From the NCBI RefSeq assembly GCF_946479415.1, contig NZ_CAMLFY010000058.1, positions 1 to 26,166 of the forward strand: 26,166 nucleotides of DNA. The letters run 5' to 3'. Origin of the DNA: an uncultured Shinella sp. (GTDB lineage Bacteria; Pseudomonadota; Alphaproteobacteria; Rhizobiales; Rhizobiaceae). The notes under the pieces were generated by a model that searched no databases, was not told the origin of the DNA, and saw only the letters and a list, made by a program, of their open reading frames with translations. The translations under genes and the position numbers were made by a program. Shown here in pieces: positions 17,292-24,831 of this stretch. Position 1 is the stretch's first letter; each line of letters opens with the position of its first letter.

Positions 17292-17337
17292 GGGCAGAGG
17301 GGGGTAAGCCCCACCCGCTTCGCACGGAGGCCTACAC

Positions 17338-17997
17338 ATGATCGCCCTCCTCGCCCGCGACCTCAAACTCTCCGTCCGCGCCGGCGGTGGCGCCTTGATC
17401 GGCGTCTTGTTCTTCATGACCGTCGTCGCCGTCATCCCCTTCGGCGTCGGTCCTGACCTCAACCTACTCGCGCGCATCGGCCCCGCGATCCTGTGGATCG
17501 GCGCGCTGCTCGCCTCGCTGCTCGGCCTCGACCGGCTGTTCCAGGCCGAGCGCGAGGATGGTTCGCTGGATCTGCTTCTCATGCAGGACACACCGCTGGT
17601 GCTGACGGTCTTCGTCAAATGCGTCGCGCACTGGATCGCGACCGGCCTGCCGCTGGTCATCGCCTCGCCGCTGCTCGGCCTCTTCATGAATATGGACGAG
17701 GTGGCGATCGGCGCGACGACGCTGACGCTTCTGGCCGGCACGCCGGCCATCACCTTCATCGGCGCTGCCGGAGCCGGCATTGCCGTGGCGCTGCCGCGCG
17801 GCGGGCTGCTCGTCTCGATCCTCGTTCTGCCGCTCGCCATTCCCGTGCTGATCTTCGGCGTCAGCGCCGTCTATGCGGCGATCCAGGAACCCGCACCCTT
17901 CCTGCCGCCGTTCCTCATTCTCATCGCGCTCAACCTGTTCTTCGCCGTCATCGGCCCGGTCGCGGCGGCAGCCGCCCTCAGACTTTCAAGCGATTGA
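17338..17997 (+). CDS. ccmB: Haem exporter membrane protein CcmB
   Basis: A 219-residue inner-membrane subunit of the CcmABC complex with six predicted transmembrane helices and the conserved early segment FFMTVVAVIPFGVGPDL (about 24-40). The cytoplasmic loop GLDRLFQAEREDGSLDLLL (about 62-80) is the ATPase-coupling region typical of CcmB. GGAGG sits eight bases before the ATG at 17338, within the end of the upstream repeat-containing gap. It is 80 bases upstream of ccmC. Length and motifs match the family fully. Confidence 0.95.
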   Translation: MIALLARDLKLSVRAGGGALIGVLFFMTVVAVIPFGVGPDLNLLARIGPAILWIGALLASLLGLDRLFQAEREDGSLDLLLMQDTPLVLTVFVKCVAHWIATGLPLVIASPLLGLFMNMDEVAIGATTLTLLAGTPAITFIGAAGAGIAVALPRGGLLVSILVLPLAIPVLIFGVSAVYAAIQEPAPFLPPFLILIALNLFFAVIGPVAAAAALRLSSD

Positions 17998-18038
17998 CGG
18001 CAATGTGATTGCGGCAGATCAATTGAAGATGGCGGCGT

Positions 18039-18071
18039 GACACGTTAAAGAACCATCCGACACGTTGAAGA
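18039..18071 (+). repeat. 20-base-spaced direct repeat ahead of ccmC
   Basis: GACACGTTAAAGA (18039-18051) and GACACGTTGAAGA (18059-18071) are identical but for one base and are exactly 20 bases apart. The second copy carries the likely ccmC ribosome-binding site. It may be a local duplication or a pair of binding sites. Confidence 0.4.
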
Positions 18072-18077
18072 GTTGAC

Positions 18078-18839
18078 ATGAGCGAACCGAGCCTTGCCAT
18101 CCGCAAATTCAGCGACCTCGCCAACCCGACGCGGTTTCTGGCGCTGGTCGCCACCGTCTGGCCCTGGCTTGCCGGGTTGACGCTCTGTCTGTTCGCGGTC
18201 GGGCTCACTCTTTCCTTCACGACGACGGGCGATTACCAGCAGGGCGAGACGGTGCGCATCATGTATGTGCATGTGCCGGCCGCCTGGCTCTCGATGATGT
18301 GCTATACGGTCATGGCGCTCTCGGCGCTCGGCACGCTCGTCTGGCGCCATCCGCTCGCCGATGTCTCGGCCAAGGCCGCAGCGCCCATCGGCGCCGCATT
18401 CACGCTCGTCGCGCTCATCACCGGTTCGCTGTGGGGCAAGCCGATGTGGGGCACCTGGTGGGTGTGGGATGCGCGACTGACCTCCGTCTTCGTGCTGTTC
18501 CTGATGTATCTCGGCCTGATCGCACTCAACCGCGCCATGGACGACCCGACGCGCGCCGCCAAGGTCAGCGCCGTGCTCATCCTCGTCGGCTTCGTCAACA
18601 TTCCCATCATCAAGTTTTCCGTCGAATGGTGGAACACGCTGCACCAGCCGGCAAGCGTGGTGCGCATGGGCGGCCCGACCATCGATCCGGAATTCCTGTG
18701 GCCGCTACTGGTAATGGCGATCGCCTTCTCCATGCTGTTCTTCACGCTGCATATCCTGGCGATGCGCAACGAAATCCTGCGCCGCCGCATTGCCGTGCTG
18801 CGCCGCCATGCCGCCCGCTCGGCCGGAGACGCCGCATGA
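18078..18839 (+). CDS. ccmC: Haem delivery protein CcmC
   Basis: A 253-residue inner-membrane protein with six transmembrane helices. It loads haem onto CcmE. The diagnostic tryptophan-rich periplasmic motif is present as WGTWWVWDARLTS (about 132-144), and conserved histidines lie before and after it in MYVHVPAAWLSM and WNTLHQPASV. The start has GAAGAG upstream. The stop codon overlaps the ccmD start (ATGA), so the two are coupled. Confidence 0.96.
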   Translation: MSEPSLAIRKFSDLANPTRFLALVATVWPWLAGLTLCLFAVGLTLSFTTTGDYQQGETVRIMYVHVPAAWLSMMCYTVMALSALGTLVWRHPLADVSAKAAAPIGAAFTLVALITGSLWGKPMWGTWWVWDARLTSVFVLFLMYLGLIALNRAMDDPTRAAKVSAVLILVGFVNIPIIKFSVEWWNTLHQPASVVRMGGPTIDPEFLWPLLVMAIAFSMLFFTLHILAMRNEILRRRIAVLRRHAARSAGDAA

Positions 18840-19003
18840 GCCACGCCTTCTACGTCACCCTCTCCTACATCGCCGCCTTCGCCGTCACCTTCGGCCTCAT
18901 CGGCTGGGTCTTCATCGACCATCGCGGCCGCCATCGCGAGCTGGAGCGCCTGGAAGCCGCGGGCATCCGCCGCCGTTCGGCGCGCGCAGAGGAAACCCGA
19001 TGA
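18836..19003 (+). CDS. ccmD: Haem exporter protein CcmD
   Basis: A 55-residue single-pass membrane protein with one helix at about residues 7-26 (TLSYIAAFAVTFGLIGWVFI) followed by a basic cytoplasmic tail with HRELERLEAAGIRRRSAR. CcmD stabilises the CcmABC-CcmE complex and helps release holo-CcmE. The identification rests on size, topology and position: it overlaps ccmC by four bases and ccmG by four bases. Confidence 0.92.
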   Translation: MSHAFYVTLSYIAAFAVTFGLIGWVFIDHRGRHRELERLEAAGIRRRSARAEETR

Positions 19004-19614
19004 GCGAGACGCAAGGCAATGCCGAAGATGCGGGCACGCGCACGCGCCTCATCCTCGCGGCGCTACCGCTGGCAATCTTCCTGGGCCTCGCACTGATCTT
19101 CTGGACGCAACTCAATTCGGGCCGCGATATCTCGGAAATCCCCTCCGCGCTGATCGGCACCAAGGCGCCCTTCCGCGACCTCGATCCGCTGGCCGGTGCT
19201 ATCAGGGATGGCGTGCCCGTTCCGGCGCTGAGCAAGGAGACCGGCAAGGGCAAGCTGACGCTCGTCAACTTCTGGGCCTCCTGGTGCGTGCCCTGCCGGC
19301 AGGAGCATCCTGTGATCCTCGAGCTTTCGAAGGATCCGCGCCTCACCGTCGTCGGCGTGAACTACAAGGACGGCAGCGAGAATGCGCTGCGCTTCCTCGG
19401 CGAGCTCGGCAACCCCTTCTCCGCCATCGGCCTCGATCCTGTGGGAAAAATGGCGATCGACTGGGGTGTCTACGGTATCCCGGAAAGCTACCTCGTCGGC
19501 CCGGACGGAACGATCCTCTACAAGCGTGTCGGGCCGTTCGACGACAAGAGCCTCAAGAACGGGCTCTATCCGGCCATCGAAAAGGCGCTGGGAACGCCGG
19601 CGAAGACGGGCTGA
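19000..19614 (+). CDS. ccmG: Thiol:disulfide interchange protein CcmG (DsbE family)
   Basis: A 204-residue membrane-anchored periplasmic thioredoxin. An N-terminal anchor helix is at about 17-35, and the thioredoxin domain contains the active site WASWCVPC with C96 and C99. The cis-proline region is YGIPESYLVGPDG, typical of CcmG. It keeps apocytochrome c cysteines reduced for haem ligation. Its ATG overlaps the ccmD stop. CcmE, CcmF and CcmH are not in this window; in rhizobia they lie in a separate cycHJKL operon. It converges on the sixA-like gene with nine bases between. Confidence 0.95.
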   Translation: MSETQGNAEDAGTRTRLILAALPLAIFLGLALIFWTQLNSGRDISEIPSALIGTKAPFRDLDPLAGAIRDGVPVPALSKETGKGKLTLVNFWASWCVPCRQEHPVILELSKDPRLTVVGVNYKDGSENALRFLGELGNPFSAIGLDPVGKMAIDWGVYGIPESYLVGPDGTILYKRVGPFDDKSLKNGLYPAIEKALGTPAKTG

Positions 19615-19623
19615 TCCCGCCGG

Positions 19624-20136
19624 TTACGGCAAGGTCTTCGGTGTCACGAAGGCGACAAGCCGCCCGGCGCCGGGCGCGACGTCGGCCCAGCGCTCCCCAT
19701 CGAAGCGGATCACCGCCAGCCCCGCGGTCGGATATTTCGTCCTGAGACGCGCAACCGTATCCGCATCCCCTTCGGGCGCCAGCCGCGCCGCCAGATCCTC
19801 GAAGCCCGGATTGTGACCGATAACGAGCAACGTTCCGCTCTCCTGCGGCGCGGCGTGGATGGTGGCGAGGATCGCGGCCGGCTCCGCCTCATAGATCGAG
19901 GTGACGGTCTGCGACGGACAGGCCTTGCCAAGCGTGGGTGCGACCAGCGCCCAGGTTTCCTGCGTGCGCCGTGCCGACGAGACCAGCGCGAAATCCGGCT
20001 CGAGGCCCACCTCGGCCATATAGGCGCCCATGCGCGGCGCATCGCGGCGGCCACGCTCGGCAAGCGGCCGGTCGTGATCGTCCACGCCGTCGGGCCAGGC
20101 GGATTTTGCGTGTCGGAGCAGAAGCAGGGTTTTCAT
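19624..20136 (-). CDS. sixA: SixA-like histidine phosphatase
   Basis: A 170-residue histidine phosphatase superfamily protein. The catalytic RHAKSAW motif is at residues 8-14, with the phosphohistidine-forming H9; SSARRTQET supplies the second arginine region; and IGHNPG gives the second catalytic histidine. E. coli SixA dephosphorylates the nitrogen phosphotransferase protein NPr (and ArcB in earlier reports). Rhizobia carry a PTS-Ntr system, so a similar role is plausible but inferred. GGAG lies about nine bases before the ATG. It is preceded by the terminator of the IalB-family gene, so it probably has its own promoter. Confidence 0.88.
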   Translation of the reverse strand: MKTLLLLRHAKSAWPDGVDDHDRPLAERGRRDAPRMGAYMAEVGLEPDFALVSSARRTQETWALVAPTLGKACPSQTVTSIYEAEPAAILATIHAAPQESGTLLVIGHNPGFEDLAARLAPEGDADTVARLRTKYPTAGLAVIRFDGERWADVAPGAGRLVAFVTPKTLP

Positions 20137-20160
20137 TGATAACTCCGGCCTTTAAACGAA

Positions 20161-20185
20161 AAAGGCCGGCATCGCGCCGGCCTTT
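20161..20185 (-). terminator. Rho-independent terminator of the IalB-family gene
   Basis: A ten-base-pair perfect stem with arms AAAGGCCGGC (20161-20170) and GCCGGCCTTT (20176-20185) around ATCGC, followed on the minus strand by TTCGTTT. It lies about 20 bases after the stop codon of the IalB-family gene. Confidence 0.88.
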
Positions 20186-20206
20186 CCCCTGTGAGTTTCG
20201 GATGCC

Positions 20207-20710
20207 TCAGCGGCAACCTTCGATCTGCTTCAGCGCGGCCGAGATGCCCGACAGCGAGTAGGAATAGGCCGTGCCCGTGCCGCGGCGCGACTTCGCCTGC
20301 ACCTGCATGTCCTTGCCGGTCTTCATGGCGTTGACGAGCGCCGGCTCTTCGGCGGCGTTTTCCACCCAGGCCGAGTTGCCCTTGGTGAACATCACGAAGG
20401 TGCGGCCGTCGATGACGACGTTGACCTTGGAGTTCTCCTGCAGCGGGTAGCCCATCATCGCCTGCGGCTCGTAGCTGATGTTCTGGCCGGGACGCTGCGA
20501 GACGAGGAAGAAGACATCGCCATGATCGACGCCGGGGGGCGTCTTTTCCTTCGGCACGGACAGAACGTAGCAGACCTTGCCGCCATTCGCCTGATACGAA
20601 TAGGCACCCCAGGCGTTGAACTGCTGAATGCGCGTCGGCGTCTGGGCCGAGGCAACGCCTGCGGTCGCGATGACGAGGGCGAGTGCGGTTGCGAGCTTTC
20701 TTACGAACAT
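20207..20710 (-). CDS. Invasion-associated locus B (IalB) family exported protein
   Basis: A 167-residue protein with a signal peptide (residues 1-22, ending ASA). The mature part shows the IalB pattern: WGAYSY near 33-38, KVCYVLSVPKEKTP, FFLVSQRP, KVNVVIDGRTFVMFTKGNSAWV, and a final cysteine in EGCR. The family is named for a Bartonella protein that helps erythrocyte invasion, but free-living and plant-associated rhizobia carry several copies, so a virulence role should not be assumed. ATG at 20708-20710 with AGGAAAAC directly upstream is much better than the longer in-frame start at 20803. Function here is unknown; probably a periplasmic or envelope protein. Confidence 0.88.
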   Translation of the reverse strand: MFVRKLATALALVIATAGVASAQTPTRIQQFNAWGAYSYQANGGKVCYVLSVPKEKTPPGVDHGDVFFLVSQRPGQNISYEPQAMMGYPLQENSKVNVVIDGRTFVMFTKGNSAWVENAAEEPALVNAMKTGKDMQVQAKSRRGTGTAYSYSLSGISAALKQIEGCR

Positions 20711-21031
20711 GTTTTCCTGCCGGTTGTCTTGCCAGTGATTGCCGGCCGAAGGCAGATGCCTGCCATGCCGGTGTCGGCCATGCATGATGACGATTTGGTT
20801 CATTTTGACTTAATTCAGGTTACCAAACCGTCAACATGCGTCCAATTTCCGAAGGTCTTCCGTGCCGCACCGGGACAAATTTGCATTGAAAACCGCCGCG
20901 GCCCCTGTCTGAAAGGCCAAGCGTCCGCAGTCCCCATTTGGTGAGATAGAACCCGTCGAAACCCCTATTGGCACAACGATTAGGGCAAGAATTTGACCCG
21001 CGAAGTTGCGCACCAAACAGCCACAACCGAA
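20711..21031. other. 321-base region upstream of the IalB-family gene
   Basis: No gene is seen. It is less GC-rich than its neighbours around 20800-20900. A minus-strand TTGACG (20829-20834) followed by TTTGGTAACC lies about 120 bases upstream of the IalB start codon and could be a -35, but no good -10 is found at the right spacing. Confidence 0.45.
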
Positions 21032-21421
21032 CTAGCTTGCAGGCTGCGTTTGCGGCTCGTCCTCGAGCGCCTTGTCGGCCGAAATATAGTGGTCTTCACG
21101 GATATGGCCGCGGATGGCGGCGAAGGCGGCCGTCAGCACCGCAATGTCGTCGGAAAAGCCGACAAGCGCGAAGAAATCCGGGATGCCGTCGAGCGGCAGA
21201 ACGAAATAGGCAAGCGCTGCGAGCAGGATGCCGCGAACCTTGGTCGGCGTGCGCGAATCGAGCGCGCAATAGTAGGCGGCCACGAGATCGCGGGAGAACG
21301 GCACCTGCCGCATCGCGCGCTTCAAAACCGGCCAGAACCGCTTCTTGATGCGGGTCTCCTGCCGCTCCTGCTCGTCCTTATCGCCGGGCAGCAGGATCTC
21401 GCCGATCTTCACATCATCCAT
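21032..21421 (-). CDS. DUF1232 (YkvA-like) membrane protein
   Basis: A 129-residue protein with the DUF1232 signature: LDSRTPTKVRGILLAALAYF followed by VLPLDGIPDF and GFSDDIAVL. The centre (about 62-105) contains one or two hydrophobic helices; the N-terminus is charged. GGGAGG lies seven bases before the ATG. It is downstream of phhB on the same strand after a 129-base gap. DUF1232 proteins are common in bacteria and plants, and no biochemical role is established. Confidence 0.85.
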   Translation of the reverse strand: MDDVKIGEILLPGDKDEQERQETRIKKRFWPVLKRAMRQVPFSRDLVAAYYCALDSRTPTKVRGILLAALAYFVLPLDGIPDFFALVGFSDDIAVLTAAFAAIRGHIREDHYISADKALEDEPQTQPAS

Positions 21422-21550
21422 TCATGGCCTCCCTTGAGGTTTTTACGCATTTGCGGGCGCAAAACCGCTTCGCACGTTTGCTGCAATGCTTCAGGTGGCA
21501 GCACCGGCAAAGCCCGGCGCAAAAACATATGGGGATGCCTTCACGCCGCT

Positions 21551-21859
21551 TCAACTCTTCGTGCGCAGAGCCGCCGCCTTCTCCATGGCGGCCGCCATCT
21601 TGAAATCCAGCTCGGTCAGGCCGCCCGCATCATGGTTCGTCAGGCGCACATCGACGCGGTTGTAGACATTGAACCATTCGGGGTGGTGATTGAATTTTTC
21701 CGCCGCCAGCGCCGCCTCCGTCATGAAGCCGAAGGCTTCGCGGAACGACGTGAACTTGAAGGTCTTCTTGATGGCGATACCGTCGTCCGACCGGCTCCAC
21801 CCGTCCAGACCATCCAGCGCTTCGGAAATGGCGGCTTCGTCCAGCTTTTCCTGTTTCAT
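21551..21859 (-). CDS. phhB: Pterin-4a-carbinolamine dehydratase
   Basis: A 102-residue enzyme that dehydrates 4a-hydroxytetrahydropterin, recycling the cofactor of aromatic amino acid hydroxylases. The family motif [13 protein letters not shown] is at 54-66, with the catalytic H58, H59 and P60, and the aromatic residue at the expected spacing. W21 and the later [13 protein letters not shown] region also match. No phenylalanine hydroxylase gene lies in the window, so its partner is elsewhere or it has another role, as reported for some bacterial homologues. It is downstream of phbB but behind a strong terminator. Confidence 0.93.
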   Translation of the reverse strand: MKQEKLDEAAISEALDGLDGWSRSDDGIAIKKTFKFTSFREAFGFMTEAALAAEKFNHHPEWFNVYNRVDVRLTNHDAGGLTELDFKMAAAMEKAAALRTKS

Positions 21860-21891
21860 GGCGCCCTCGCTTTCTCACATCCTACCATATG

Positions 21892-21914
21892 AAAACGGCG
21901 CCCGAAGGCGCCGT
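21892..21914 (-). terminator. Rho-independent terminator of phbB
   Basis: On the minus strand a perfect eight-base-pair stem ACGGCGCC/GGCGCCGT closes on a TTCG tetraloop and runs into TTTTC. It is about 23 bases after the phbB stop codon. Confidence 0.85.
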
Positions 21915-21937
21915 GTTCCTTTTTCCCGATCATGCGG

Positions 21938-22663
21938 TCAGACGAAGAACTGGCCGCCGTTCGCCGAAATCGTCGAGCCGGTGATGAAACCGGCATCGTC
22001 GGAGGCGAGGAAGACGACGACCCGGGCGATTTCTTCGGGTTCGCCGAGACGGCCGACCGGGATCTGCGGGATGATCCGCTCGTTCAGCACCTTCTCCGGG
22101 ATGGCGCGCACCATTTCCGTACCGATATAGCCGGGGCAGATGGCGTTGACCGTAATGCCCTTGGCGGCACCCTCCTGGGCGAGCGCCTTGGTGAAACCGA
22201 GGTCGCCGGCCTTGGCGGCGGAATAGTTCGCCTGGCCCATCTGGCCCTTCTGGCCGTTGATCGAGGAAATGTTGATGACGCGGCCGAAGCTGCGGTCGCG
22301 CATGCCCGTCCAGACCGGATGGGTCATGTTGAACAGACCCGTCAGGTTGGTGTTGATGACGGCGCCCCACTGGTCGGGCGTCATCTTGTGGAACATCGCA
22401 TCCTTGGTGATGCCCGCATTGTTGACGAGGATTTCGACGGGGCCGAGATCGGCCTCGACTTTCGCAATACCCTCCACGCAGGATTCGTAGCTCGCGACGT
22501 CCCATTTATAGACCGGAATACCGGTTTCCGCCTTGAAGGCGTTGGCGGCATCGTCATTGCCGGCATAGCTTGCAGCCACCTTGTATCCGGCCGCCTTCAG
22601 CGCCACCGAAATGGCGGCGCCGATGCCGCGCGACCCGCCTGTTACCAATGCTACTCTGCTCAT
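21938..22663 (-). CDS. phbB: Acetoacetyl-CoA reductase
   Basis: A 241-residue short-chain dehydrogenase that reduces acetoacetyl-CoA to (R)-3-hydroxybutyryl-CoA with NADPH, the second step of polyhydroxybutyrate synthesis. The nucleotide-binding motif TGGSRGIG is at residues 8-15; the catalytic residues are Ser in NISSINGQ and Tyr/Lys in YSAAK; NNAGI is also present. The sequence is close to rhizobial PhbB throughout. ATG at 22661-22663 is used because GGGGAG lies eight bases before it; an in-frame GTG three codons upstream would overlap that site. phbA lies upstream on the same strand after an 86-base spacer. Confidence 0.96.
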   Translation of the reverse strand: MSRVALVTGGSRGIGAAISVALKAAGYKVAASYAGNDDAANAFKAETGIPVYKWDVASYESCVEGIAKVEADLGPVEILVNNAGITKDAMFHKMTPDQWGAVINTNLTGLFNMTHPVWTGMRDRSFGRVINISSINGQKGQMGQANYSAAKAGDLGFTKALAQEGAAKGITVNAICPGYIGTEMVRAIPEKVLNERIIPQIPVGRLGEPEEIARVVVFLASDDAGFITGSTISANGGQFFV

Positions 22664-22705
22664 GTGGCTCACTCCCCTAGGCTGTTTTTTGAGTCGACCT
22701 GTCGC

Positions 22706-22720
22706 CCTGCCGGCGGCAGG
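22706..22720. repeat. Hairpin in the phbA-phbB spacer
   Basis: CCTGCC (22706-22711) and GGCAGG (22715-22720) form a six-base-pair stem, with an overlapping alternative pairing GACCTG/CAGGTC (22696-22701 and 22717-22722). There is no T-tract on the minus strand, so it looks like an intercistronic mRNA hairpin rather than a terminator. Confidence 0.4.
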
Positions 22721-22749
22721 TCATGGCAAAGCAGAATGTCAGTCGATGC

Positions 22750-23931
22750 TCAGAGGCTCTCGACGCACATCGCCACGCCCATGCCGCCGCCGATGCAGAG
22801 CGTGGCGAGGCCCTTCTTGGCACCGCGACGCTTCATCTCGAAGAGGAGCGTGTTGAGAATGCGGGCGCCGGATGCACCAATCGGGTGACCGATGGCGATG
22901 GCGCCGCCATTGACGTTGACGATATCGGGATTCCAGCCGAGATCCTTGTTGACCGCGCAGGCCTGCGCCGCAAAGGCCTCGTTGGCTTCCACGAGGTCGA
23001 GATCGCCGATCTTCCAGCCGGCGCGCTCGAGCGCCTTGCGCGAGGCCGGGATCGGGCCTGTGCCCATGACCTTGGGATCGACGCCGATCGTCGCCCAGGA
23101 GACGATGCGGGCGAGCGGCTGGATGCCTCGCCGCGAGGCCTCGGCTTCGCTCATCAGGAGGGCTGCGGCGGCACCATCGTTGAGGCCAGACGCATTGCCG
23201 GCCGTCACGGTGCCTTCCTTGTCGAAGGCCGGGCGGAGCTTGGCCATCTGGTCGAGCGTGGCGCCGTGGCGGATATATTCGTCGGCATCGACGGTTACAT
23301 CACCCTTGCGGCCTTTGACGATGAACGGAACGATCTCGTCCTTGAAACGGCCGTCCTTCTGGGCGGCCTCGGCCTTGTTCTGCGAGGAAACGGCAAAGGC
23401 GTCCTGCTCGTCGCGCGACAATTGCCACTGCTTGGCGACGTTTTCCGCCGTCGTGCCCATGTGGTAGCCATAGAAGGCGTCGGTCAGGCCGTCCTTGATC
23501 ATCGTATCGATCATCTTGAAGTCGCCCATCTTCACGCCGCCGCGCAGATGTGCGCAGTGCGGTGCAAGCGACATGGATTCCATGCCGCCGGCCACGATGA
23601 TGCTGGCGTCGCCGGTGGCGATCTGCTGCATGCCGAGCGCCACGGCACGAAGGCCCGAGCCGCAAAGCTGGTTCATGCCCCAGGCCGTCGCTTCCTGCGG
23701 CAGGCCTGCCTTCATGGCGGCCTGGCGGGCGGGGTTCTGGCCTTCGCCGGCCTGCAGCACCTGGCCGAGGATCACCTCGTCGACTTCACCCGCAGCCACG
23801 CCCGCGCGCTCCAGAACCGCCGAAATGACCGTCGCCCCGAGTTCATGGGCAGGCGTGTTGGCAAAGGCTCCGTTGAAGGATCCGACCGCGGTGCGGGCGG
23901 CGCTGGCGATGACGATGGACGGGGTGCTCAT
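22750..23931 (-). CDS. phbA: Acetyl-CoA acetyltransferase (beta-ketothiolase)
   Basis: A 393-residue biosynthetic thiolase that condenses two acetyl-CoA into acetoacetyl-CoA, the first step of PHB synthesis. The nucleophile C90 is in [10 protein letters not shown], the catalytic histidine is in [11 protein letters not shown] (near 349), and the second cysteine, C379, is in CIGGGMG; these match the Zoogloea enzyme's C89, H348 and C378. ATG at 23929-23931 has GAGGA upstream; a longer in-frame start 19 codons earlier is unsupported. It is divergent from phaR. Confidence 0.97.
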   Translation of the reverse strand: MSTPSIVIASAARTAVGSFNGAFANTPAHELGATVISAVLERAGVAAGEVDEVILGQVLQAGEGQNPARQAAMKAGLPQEATAWGMNQLCGSGLRAVALGMQQIATGDASIIVAGGMESMSLAPHCAHLRGGVKMGDFKMIDTMIKDGLTDAFYGYHMGTTAENVAKQWQLSRDEQDAFAVSSQNKAEAAQKDGRFKDEIVPFIVKGRKGDVTVDADEYIRHGATLDQMAKLRPAFDKEGTVTAGNASGLNDGAAAALLMSEAEASRRGIQPLARIVSWATIGVDPKVMGTGPIPASRKALERAGWKIGDLDLVEANEAFAAQACAVNKDLGWNPDIVNVNGGAIAIGHPIGASGARILNTLLFEMKRRGAKKGLATLCIGGGMGVAMCVESL

Positions 23932-24021
23932 GGTTTGCTTCCTCAATTCTGCGACCGGGTGATCGGTCTTGGAACCGGCCCGACGCACGAACGGCGCGAG
24001 CCGGCGGTTCTCCCGAAATCA

Positions 24022-24050
24022 AAACTGGCAAAGCGAAGAGGGAGAGTCAA
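24022..24050 (-). promoter_or_regulatory. Candidate promoter of phbAB
   Basis: On the minus strand TTGACT (24045-24050) is followed after 17 bases by CAGTTT (24022-24027). The -35 is good and the -10 poor, which would suit a promoter needing help or under control. The transcript would start about 85 bases before the phbA ATG. Confidence 0.3.
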
Positions 24051-24088
24051 ACAGGATATCCGGCCCCGCTAAAATTTCATGTCCGTGA

Positions 24089-24120
24089 CATGCAGCATGA
24101 AAATCCATGTTGCGCAGCAT
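24089..24120. promoter_or_regulatory. GCAGCAT repeats and palindrome between phbA and phaR (possible PhaR sites)
   Basis: CATGCAGCATG (24089-24099) is a perfect palindrome around a central A. The heptamer GCAGCAT recurs at 24092-24098 and 24114-24120, 22 bases apart, about two helical turns. PhaR homologues in other alphaproteobacteria bind TGC/GCA-rich sites near phaP, phaR and phb promoters. The link is inference. Confidence 0.35.
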
Positions 24121-24144
24121 TCCTCGCCGCATCGCACAATTCGA

Positions 24145-24173
24145 TTGTCAGCCGCCGTCTTTTTGCGGATACT
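24145..24173 (+). promoter_or_regulatory. Candidate promoter of phaR
   Basis: TTGTCA (24145-24150) and GATACT (24168-24173) are 17 bases apart, matching the sigma-70 hexamers at five and four of six positions. The leader would be about 40 nucleotides. Confidence 0.5.
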
Positions 24174-24220
24174 CCCGCGGACCAAAAAAGAAATAGAAAT
24201 ACGGGGATGAGGAGACCCTA

Positions 24221-24799
24221 ATGGCCAGGAACGACGGTCAGATCGTCATCAAGAAATATGCGAACCGGCGCCTCTACAACACCGGCACGAGCACCTATGT
24301 GACGCTCGACGATCTCGCGGTCATGGTGAAGAAGGGCGAGGACTTCACCGTGCAGGACGCCAAATCCGGCGAGGACATCACCCATTCGGTGCTGACGCAG
24401 ATCATTTTCGAGCAAGAATCCAAGACCGGCAACACGCTCCTGCCGATCTCCTTCCTGCGCCAGCTGATCTCCTATTACGGCGACCAGATGCAGATGGTCG
24501 TGCCGAGCTATCTCGAGCACTCCATGCAGGCCTTCACCGACCAGCAGTCGCAGATGCGCGAGCAGATCAACAAGACCTTCGGCGACACGCAGCTCGGCAA
24601 GAACCTTCAGGTGCCGATGGCGCTCGTCGAGGAAACCGTCCGGCGCAACACCGAAATGTTCCAGCAGGCGATGAAGATGTTCTCGCCGTTTGCCAATGCC
24701 GCCCCGCCGAAGGAAACGCGCAAGGCCGAGCCGAAGGATCTCGACGAGCTGAAGGAACAGCTGCGCGCGCTCCAGACGAAGCTCGACAATCTGAGCTGA
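24221..24799 (+). CDS. phaR: Polyhydroxyalkanoate synthesis repressor PhaR
   Basis: A 192-residue regulator (called AniA in some rhizobia). The N-terminal PHB/PHA accumulation DNA-binding domain covers about residues 5-65: KKYANRRLYNTGTSTYVTL opens it, followed by GEDFTVQDAKSGEDIT. The second PHB_acc domain (about 70-110) includes LPISFLRQLISYYGDQMQ. The C-terminal tail is charged and probably coiled-coil (LDELKEQLRALQTKLDNL). PhaR represses phasin and PHB genes and is released when it binds nascent PHB granules. GAGGAG lies just ahead of the ATG. It is divergent from phbAB, the usual rhizobial layout. Confidence 0.96.
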   Translation: MARNDGQIVIKKYANRRLYNTGTSTYVTLDDLAVMVKKGEDFTVQDAKSGEDITHSVLTQIIFEQESKTGNTLLPISFLRQLISYYGDQMQMVVPSYLEHSMQAFTDQQSQMREQINKTFGDTQLGKNLQVPMALVEETVRRNTEMFQQAMKMFSPFANAAPPKETRKAEPKDLDELKEQLRALQTKLDNLS

Positions 24800-24808
24800 C
24801 CAAAGGTT

Positions 24809-24828
24809 GGCGCGGGCTACCCCGCGCC
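24809..24828. terminator. GC hairpin between the convergent phaR and membrane-protein genes
   Basis: Arms GGCGCGGG (24809-24816) and CCCGCGCC (24821-24828) form a perfect eight-base-pair stem around CTAC. It fills the 32-base gap between the two stop codons and could act in both directions, though neither strand has a clear T-tract. Confidence 0.45.
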
Positions 24829-24831
24829 GCC

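Noticed and set aside
20207..20803. Longer 198-residue version of the IalB-family protein
   Set aside because: The extra N-terminus would precede and disrupt the signal peptide, while a strong ribosome-binding site marks the ATG at 20710.
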